Shown: in pieces, positions 56,787-64,000 of the stretch | Numbering within the stretch: the stretch's first letter is position 1 | Layout of the letters: the number at the start of each line of letters is the position of its first letter | Source of the DNA: Oenanthe sinensis | Lineage: Eukaryota; Streptophyta; Magnoliopsida; Apiales; Apiaceae | NCBI GenBank assembly: GCA_028671895.1 | Contig: CM053802.1 | Coordinates: forward strand, 18,669,631-18,733,630 | Length of the DNA: 64,000 nt | Direction: 5' to 3' | The notes under the pieces: generated by a model | Told to the model about the DNA's origin: nothing | Database searches by the model: none | Seen by the model: the letters and a program-made list of their open reading frames with translations, nothing else | Made by a program: the position numbers and the translations under genes

Positions 56787-58431
56787 TTATAATGCAGCCA
56801 TTGTTCTTGCAGCTTCTCGTTTCATCTCTGCAGCTTTGCCACTACCTCGAAAATACATGTAGACTTGCTGCACCAGGAATTAACACGAAGGCATATACGT
56901 AAGGGAAAATACAGAAATTCAAGCGTGTGAAATGGAGGCAGTGGAGAAAAACATAACAAAACAAGTGAAGGATCAAGGATGTGGACCTGAATAACCCAGA
57001 TGCTCATCAGTGATTCTATGGCAAAAAATGCACATCCAACAAAATAAAACATCTGCAATTACTAAACGGATTATCAACCTCATTTTTATAATTGTATGTA
57101 AACCTGTAACACTACTAAAGAAAAGAGTGCAGTGACCTGTTCTTCACCTACTATTATCAATTCAACCATAGACTCGTTCTTTTTCTGCTTAATCTGTTTC
57201 TATTATCCGGATCTAATAATTATAATTATTCAAAAGAATTAGCCTTGGATTTAGAGAAATCTGTTTCAATGACAAATGTAAATAAGAACGTGTAGAATCT
57301 TTTGATGGCCTACATATTAAAGAACTACGTAACACAGGTTATGGTTAGAGCATCCAAACATAGTCATACATTAACTTACCCCAACCAGAGTATTATCATT
57401 TGACATATCAAGCGCTGGCAAGATTCCTCTGCGGAAAAACACAAAAGAAAATTATTAGTCATACAATGTAATACAAAATAAATCTCACTGACGAATAAAT
57501 TTCCCAATGACTTGCTTTCATTTAAAGATATATACTGATTAGTAAAGGTCAGGAAAAACCATCACAATGATAACATGTCCTCTAATGATTCCGTAGATAA
57601 AATTTTGAAGTTAAGAATTGATACGGTCAAGAAAACTTACGTGAGAGATCTTCCGTCGAAAAATATTGGAGGAGCAATTGTAGCCAAACAACAGAACCCA
57701 ATATGGAACTGCGCGGTGAAACAGAATAAGCAAAACCTCCAAAACAAAGATGGCATTTGAACTAAAAGGAGAAAAGTGCTTACTACGTAAGCGAAGAAGA
57801 AAATCCCAAACTTTAGAGCACTCTCAGTTCTGTCAAAACAATGACAAAAAAGAGTAAGCAATCAAATCTTACTCAATATCAATGAAAGAAGAGAACAACA
57901 TTTTTTTCACAATCTCGATATAAGATTACTCTGAAGTCTGAACAGTCTCAAGTCACAAAAAATTTCTAATGTTAAAAATATTCATTGTCAATACATAGGA
58001 AATTGTTATTCATTGGCTTAATGATGAAAATAACAAAATTAACTGAAAGAACTGTGTTCAAGTCTGGTAATTCAAATTCCACAGGTATAATTAATATATC
58101 CTTGTCGGCTATCGCTTGCCAAGCCAAAAATGCGGAGTCAAATTAGAAAACTAATACCCTCAAACTTATGATTATACATATCGATCATTTATACCTCATA
58201 GCACGATAAAGAGGTCGATACCAAAACACGTAAGATCCAGGAACTCCTGATATCATGTAGATAATGGCAAGTAACCAGATTTTGGGACCTGAAATAGTAA
58301 ATAAGTTGGAAAAGTATTCATTATAGTGATGTGTCACCAGCTGAGTTCAATAAAAATTAATATGATACCTCCCCCATTGATCCATGCAGCAGTAACCGCA
58401 ACAAAGTTCCATACAAGGCAAAAAATCAAAC
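56787..58431 (-). CDS. Secretory carrier membrane protein (SCAMP), last seven exons
   Basis: Exons on the - strand, all with GT-AG borders and consistent phases: 58431-58369, 58288-58195, 57829-57784, 57708-57641, 57428-57380, 57052-56987, 56867-56787 (TAA stop at 56787-56789). They give 154 residues, about the C-terminal half of a SCAMP. Visible are the four-TM tetraspan core with LVWNFVAVTAAWI, WLLAIIYMISGVPGSYVFWY, the conserved YRPLYRAMRTESALKFG loop, FHIGFCCLATIAPP and FYFVGCAFFAIESLMSIWVI, and the end QVYMYFRGSGKAAEMKREA. SCAMPs are trans-Golgi and plasma-membrane tetraspan proteins that act in vesicle traffic. The N-terminal exons (NPF repeats, coiled coil) are not between 58432 and 58683. 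They probably lie beyond element D, outside the window. Confidence 0.93.
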
Positions 58432-58683
58432 CTGCATGTAATGTATATGGAACATTTATGCACCATAAACTTACTGAATATTTACAATAAATTTAGTAGG
58501 AATGAGATGCATTAGTTAATAAAACGGGAAGGAGACAGGAAATGCATGAAAATTCGGATATTTCACTATAGAAATAAAACAGCAACTTTAAATCCTATCC
58601 AGAGGATATGGTATAGGCTAGTATCTAATTTTATTATCATAACTCAAAAACTTTTCAGGATTTGGAGTACAGAAATTAATTTC

Positions 58684-58948
58684 TGTTGAATAAACTAAAC
58701 TCTTGAGTTTCAGTAATATGTGAGAATACATTAAGTGTGATTCAAAGAACTGAAAAAATGTATCTGATTTGATTCACGTATGATGGTGTATTCTCCTATT
58801 ATAAAAGGATAAATTTGTATTATTATTTTTAAGAAGAAAAAGACATAACAGAAAAATACACAGAGAAACAGTTCTGTTTTGATTCCTTGTTCCGTTTTGT
58901 GCCTCTTGTACTGAAATTATACTAAAATCTTATACACAAAACTCAACA
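58684..58948 (+). repeat. Probable 5' LTR of element D
   Basis: The ends TGTTGA and TCAACA are inverted to each other and the primer site follows two bases later. The 3' LTR is outside the window, so neither boundary nor TSD can be confirmed. Confidence 0.6.
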
Positions 58949-58951
58949 AAT

Positions 58952-58963
58952 TGGCATCAAAGC
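58952..58963 (+). other. Primer-binding site of element D
   Basis: TGGCATCAAAGC, two differences from the initiator-Met site TGGTATCAGAGC used by A and B. Confidence 0.75.
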
Positions 58964-58972
58964 CTACCAAGA

Positions 58973-59895
58973 ATGAGTAACTTTCTTACTATTCCAAAGC
59001 TTACCAAGGAAAACTATGGACACTGGTGTATTCACATGAAAGCTTTGCTCAGCTCACAGGAGGCATGGAAAATTGTAGAAAAGGGCTACGAGGAACCAGA
59101 GAATGAAGGAGCTTTGAATCAGGCTCAGAAGAACGCTCTAGCAAAGGCTCGAAAACAAGATCAACAAGCTTTGTCTATTTTACACATGGGCTTAGATGAA
59201 GCCATGTTTGAAAAGGTTGCATCTGCAACAAAAGCAAAGGAAGCCTGGGAGATTCTTCAGAATAATTTTACAGGAGTTGACAAAGTAAAAAAGGTACGAT
59301 TACAAATTCTACGAGGAGAATTTGAAATATTGCATATGAAAGAAACGGAATCAGTCCCAGATTATTTCACAAGGGTTTCCTCTGTTGTAAACCAAATGAA
59401 GAATTATGGAGAAAAAATTGAAGATGCTCGTGTCAATGAAAAGATACTAAGATCTTTGAATACAAAATTGCAACTTGTTGGCATCTCCATTGAAGAATCA
59501 AATGATATAGAAACAATGATCGTGGATCAACTTATGGGATCTTTGCAAGCATATTCAGAAAGATTGTTAAAGAAGGAAGAAACAGAGTCTCAAGTGCTGA
59601 AAACTAATGTCTCTGTTGAAGACAAAGATAAGGTGTTGTACACACAATACACTAGAGGAAGAGGACGTGGACGTGCAAATCAGAGTTTCAATCGAGGCAG
59701 AGGACGTGGGCATGTAAGCAACAGATTTGAAGAAAAGGTGCAGACAAATCAACAAAATTGGCGCGGATAAGGATGTAGTCATGGTAGAAGTGGAAGATCA
59801 ACCCCTGGCAGAGGTAGCAGATCAAATGAATGTTACAATTGTAAAAAATTTGGACACTTTGCCAAAGATTGCTGGGTTTAACAAAAAGGTTGAGG
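58973..59895 (+). pseudogene. gag of element D
   Basis: Opens with MSNFLTIPKLTKENYGHW, the start typical of the UBN2-type copia gag. It continues through AWEILQNNFTGVDKVKKVRL and ends in Arg/Gly repeats (RGRGRGRANQ). A TAA at 59767-59769 interrupts the frame, which then continues to a CCHC knuckle CYNCKKFGHFAKDC (about 59837-59878) and a second TAA. Two nonsense codons separate it from pol. Confidence 0.88.
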
Positions 59896-59930
59896 AAAAG
59901 ACAAATTTAGCCAAAACGGAGGAGCAATAA

Positions 59931-62900
59931 GATAATGGTGTTCTGCTAATGGCCTATAAAGATATGATTCTAGAAGATGATATTATTTGGTATTTTGATA
60001 GCGGTGCCAGCAACCAAATGTCTGGACTCAAGCATCTCTTTACTAATTTAAAAGAAATAGATTATGGATTCATGTCTTTTGGAGACGCATCAAAGATTGA
60101 AGTCAAAGGAAAGGGTGAAATATGCTTTTATAGAAAGAATGGCAGACAAGGAAGAATTGAAGATATCTATTATGTTTCGGACATGAAGAACAATATTCTT
60201 AGCCATGGACAACTACTTGAAAAAGGGTACTCAATTTTCATGGAAGATAAAGTCATGTTCTTAAAGGACAAAAATGGCAGGACGGTAGCTCATATAGAAA
60301 TGTCTCAAAATCGGATGTTCAAATTAAACTTGAGAAATACACAGGAGACATGTATGCAAGTGAAGTAAGAGGATAAAGCATCTTTATAGCACAGGCGATT
60401 CGGACATTTACACTATGGTGGTTTGAAAGAGCTAGCAAATAAAGGAATGGTTCATGGAATAACAAGCATGCATTATATAGGAAGCTTTTGTGAAGAATGC
60501 GTGTTCGGAAAACAAACAAGAAATTCATTCCAGAATAAGGCGATATATCGTGCTCCAAAGCCTCTCGAACTGGTGCATACGGATATATGTGATCCTATTA
60601 CACCTCAGTTATATAGTGTCAAGAGGTATTTCATCACTTTTATTGATGATTATTCTCGAAGGACATGGGTTTATTTTTTTAATGAAAAATCTGAGGTGTT
60701 AAAAGTATTCAAGAAATTCAAAGTGTTGGTAGAAAAAAGGCTGGAATGCATATCAAGGGATTGCATTTAGATAGAGGTGGAGAATATACATCAAATGCTT
60801 TTATGGAACACTGTGAAGAACAAGGCATTAGAAGATTTTTAACTGCTCCATATTCACCACAGTAGAATGACGTGGCTGAAAGGAAAAATCGGACTATCTT
60901 AGACATGGTTCGATCGATGTTAAAGAGCAAAGGACTACTAAAAGAATTATGGGCAGAAGTTGTGCAGTATATTGTTTACGTTCAAAATTGTTGTCCACGT
61001 TCAAACTTAGGAAATAAAACACCTCAAGAACTATAGAGTGGAAGGAAGCCTATTGTATCACACCTAAATTAAAGGTCTTTGGGAGTGTGGATATTCACAT
61101 ATACCAGATCAAAGAAGAACAAAGTTTGATGACAAGAGCATGAAGTATATTGTTAATCAAGATGAGTGTTGCAGAAGGGGGGATTGAATGCAACTCGATT
61201 AATTATTACAGATTCTTGCTAACAACATCAATAATAATAATTAATGAGTTAGAGATGCAAATCAACTAAGCAGATAAAATGACAAAGTGTTTAAACTTCA
61301 AAAATTAATTTTATTAATTTTTGTTTTGCTATAACTGTCTGAAAAATAATTTCAGCTTCGATAAAATACAATAGAAATGAATTTGTTAATATTTTTATGC
61401 TTAAGAAAATTCTAGCTCAGTTGCAAAAGGGAAAGTATTTGTGATATATGTGTATTTATACTGAAACACGTATCTCACTTACAAGAGTACTTTTCCTTGT
61501 TCCTAGAACAAAACTTGAAATAGAAATTTTACTTTTTCCATTCAAATTTGTCTTCATTTCATTTGTAGATAAAGTAGCTCTGAGATATGCAGAAATCTTT
61601 GACTCTTTAAGCACACTTTACATTTTTCTTGAATTTTCCCAAATTGCAGTTGTAGACTTGACAGACTAGATAGTAATGTCAAAATCATTCCTTATATTTT
61701 CACTATCTAGTCTGCTACCTGAAACAGACTGTCAGCTTCACTAAAAGTTTATTGTCAACTTTTAACTTCCATTTGATGACAGTATTTTTGGCTCCGCATA
61801 CTTTATTGTCAAGCTTGATAGTCTTCTAAAACATGTTGTCTTACAAAGCTGTTGTCAACTATCCCTGCTAATGTTGTTGTCAACTATCCCCGCCAAAGTT
61901 GTTGTTAGTAAAACTTGTGGTCTTCAAATCTTCATTCTCCTTCAAGTTTACTGTAAATGGAATAGTTGTTGTCAGTAATACTTGTTGTCTTCAAATCTTC
62001 ATTCTCCGCCAAGTTTATTGTCAGTGGAATAGTTGTTGTCGTTTGTTCCTTTGTGTTTTCACTTGAATATGTTGTCGTAGATTTCAGTTGTAGAATGTTA
62101 CTATCAAAATTTTGACCCATGTTTTGCCTAAACACTTTGTGAACTTCTAATTCATGGATCATGTTATTGTATTTGTACAAGACAGTAACTATTGAGACTT
62201 ACTGTCACCTACATGGATTTTAAACATACTGTTACAAGTGACAATTAAACATACTATCAAGATACATATGATAGTACATTTTATTTAATTAATTTCTAAT
62301 TAATCTAAGTAACTTCTAGTTGATTAAAATGTTAACACCACAATCTCTAACATATATTTTCATCGGGTATGATGAGAAAACAAAAGCTTACAGACTTTTT
62401 GACCCGGTTACTATGAAGGTGGATGTAAGTTGAGATGTGCAAATACAAGAAGATGATGCATGAAACTGGAGTAAAGCACCAGAAAAAGAAACAAATGAAG
62501 GTGCTTTTCCAATTTCTAAAATCTCACCAACAATTTTTGATGCACCAGAAGATGATGAAATAAATGGGGATAAGCCCCAAAATCCTAGAATGAGAAGTTT
62601 GCAAGACATATATCAAACAACAGATGAGGTGCACCTGGTGTGTTTGGTGACATATGCAGAAAATATAAATTTTGAAGAAGCAGTGACAGACAAAAGTGGA
62701 AGGCCGTAATGGATGAATAAATCAAAACAATTGAAAAGAACAAAACTTGGAAACTAGTGAAACCTCCAGAAGGTTGTAAGCCTATCGATGTTAAATGGGT
62801 TTATAAGAAGAAGGTGAATGCTCAATGAGAAATAGAAAGATATAAGGCGCGGTTAGTTGCAAAGGGCTACCGACAAAAGGATGGAATAGACTATGATGAA

Positions 62901-64000
62901 GTTTTCGCACCCGTTGCCAGAATGGAGCCAATACGACTTCTAATTTCTCAAGCAGCTCAATGCAAGTGGCCTAATTACCAGATGAACGTGAAATCTGCTT
63001 TTTTAAATGGCATGCTCGAAGAAGAAGTGTATGTGAGTCAACCTCCTGGATATGTAAAAGCAGGAAAAGAAAGAATGGGGTTAAAATTGTATAAGGCATT
63101 ATACGGTTTAAAACAGGCGCCTTGAGCATGGAACACCCGCATTGACACCTACTTCAAGAAGAACAGATTCATACAATGTCCTTTTGAATCTACTTTGTAT
63201 GTCAAAGAAAGGCAATGTAATTTATTACTTGTTGCACTTTATGTTGATGACCTAATTTTTATGGGGAACAATGAAGACATGATTAAAGATTTTAAAAAGG
63301 AGATGACTCAAGAGTTTGATATGACAGATTTGGGCTTAATGATATATTTTCTTGGTATTGAAGTGTAAATAATTCAGGCATTTTTATATCTCAAGAAGCA
63401 TATGTTAATAATATCTTAAAGAAATTCAGAATGGAGCATTGCAATCCAGTAGCAACACCCATAGAACTGGGCATAAAGCTTTCTGAATTCGAGGGAGGAG
63501 CTTCGGTGGAAGCAAATTTATATCAAAGTTTGGTTTGGAGCTTGAGATATCTTACATGCACAAGACATGACATTGCGTATAGTGTTGGGATAGTAAGCAG
63601 ATTCATGGAGGAACCAAAACAATTACTTTGGAAAGCGATAAAAAGGATTTTGTGATATATTCGAGGAACAAAATTATTGGGATTGTTTTATTCTAGAACA
63701 GCGGAGTAGGAATTACTGGGATATTCTTATAGTGATTGGTGTGGAGACGTGGATGATCGTAAAAGTACGTCTGGATACTTATTTTTTATGGGAGACACAA
63801 CATTTACGTAGTATTCTAAGAAACGACCTATAGTTTCATTATCAACTTATGAGGCAGAATATGTGGCAACCGCTTATTGTGTTTGTCATGCTATATGGAT
63901 AAGAAGGTTACTTTGTGAATTAAGGATCCCACAATAAAGATCAACTGAAATTCAAATTGATAACAAATCTGCAATTGAGCTTGTCAAGAATCCAGTGCAT
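59931..64000 (+). pseudogene. pol of element D, interrupted by a solo LTR
   Basis: Protease WYFDSGASNQMSG (about 59987), a GAG-pre-integrase region with CEECVFGKQ, integrase (HTDICDPITP, FIDDYSRRTW, then after a frameshift near 60760 LDRGGEYTSNAF and VAERKNRTIL), then the solo LTR 61151-62352. After it come GYDEKTKAYRLFDP, RT (VKWVYKKK, YKARLVAKGYRQKDG, QMNVKSAFLNG, YGLKQAP, ALYVDDLIF), and RNase H (YSDWCGDVDDRKSTSGY, STYEAEYVA) running off the end. More than ten stops are present. Several lie where relatives have Gln, Arg or Trp. Confidence 0.9.
61151..62352 (-). mobile_element. Element E: SIRE-like solo LTR
   Basis: 1202 bp, starting TGTTA and ending TAACA, flanked by the 5-bp duplication tatat (61146-61150 and 62353-62357). 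The pol frame of D resumes after it. Near the left end it has gcagaaggggggattgaatg, the reverse of the CCCCCCTTCT signature at the 3' end of SIRE-like LTRs, so it lies on the - strand. A TATA box (TATAAATA, 61453-61460, - strand) is downstream of an array of ttgttgtc, actgtca and attgtcaac words (about 61690-62290). No internal region remains, as after LTR-LTR recombination. Confidence 0.9.

Larger units (their letters stand above)
58684..64000 (+). mobile_element. Element D: decayed Ty1/copia retrotransposon, 3' end beyond window
   Basis: A short probable LTR (58684-58948, TGTTGA...TCAACA), a primer site variant, gag, and pol in integrase-then-RT order. It differs from the SIRE-like elements: shorter gag, Arg/Gly-rich before the zinc knuckle, and no similarity in LTR. 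Many stops and frameshifts make it old. A SIRE-like solo LTR is inserted in its pol. The window ends inside RNase H. Confidence 0.9.

Noticed and set aside
57575..57861. Small open frames overlapping the SCAMP exons
   Set aside because: One is antisense. The sense one reads through an intron, because splicing at 57784 and 57708 gives the conserved SCAMP sequence instead.

Overview
This window is plant nuclear DNA, most likely from a eudicot. It is AT-rich, carries the 3' ends of two intron-containing host genes, and is otherwise dominated by nested transposons. The host genes are the last two exons of an ULTRAPETALA-type developmental regulator (+ strand, 1553-2675) and the last seven exons of a secretory carrier membrane protein, SCAMP (- strand, 56787-58431). 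ULTRAPETALA proteins are known only from plants. The species cannot be named from this sequence.

Layout. 1-2675: ULT intron and 3' exons. 2676-6546: AT-rich intergenic DNA with a minisatellite, a (TA)n-bounded insertion and one arm of a diverged direct repeat. 6547-51547: a 45-kb block made of two CACTA (En/Spm) elements in the same orientation. CACTA-1 (6547 to about 20812) keeps a TNPA-like pseudogene; CACTA-2 (about 20812-51547) keeps a TNP2 transposase pseudogene. CACTA-1 is interrupted by SIRE-like Ty1/copia element C (10396-20806, - strand, TSD ctagt). CACTA-2 is interrupted by SIRE-like element A (22641-48242, TSD tgatc), and A's gag is interrupted by SIRE-like element B (23681-36639, TSD aggag). 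51548-53283: the other arm of the direct repeat and a 71-bp (TA)n. 53284-55153: a non-autonomous hAT element with an 8-bp TSD. 55162-56786: intergenic DNA and SCAMP 3' flank. 58684-64000: a decayed Ty1/copia element D, probably inside a SCAMP intron, carrying a SIRE-like solo LTR, E (61151-62352, TSD tatat).

How the parts work together. B is full length and its reading frames are open: gag, pol (protease, integrase, RT, RNase H) and a third large ORF after pol. A has one stop in pol just before YVDD and a broken third ORF. C has lost the RT catalytic core although its two LTRs are almost identical. LTR divergence counted by eye (A about 1.8%, B about 0.6%, C about 0.4%) fits B having jumped into an older A.

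Most unusual observations. (1) Each of four SIRE-like LTRs has its own short motif, arrayed upstream of its TATA box. In A and B the same motif recurs inside gag, pol, the third ORF and spacers, in several reading frames. (2) The gag-pol boundary looks like an intron in all three full elements: the acceptor and its phase are the same, while the gag/pol frame offset differs. (3) The third ORF has a conserved N-terminal domain, no membrane segment, a nuclear-localisation-like basic cluster, a gene-like promoter, and an in-frame UAG before an open C-terminal extension in both copies.
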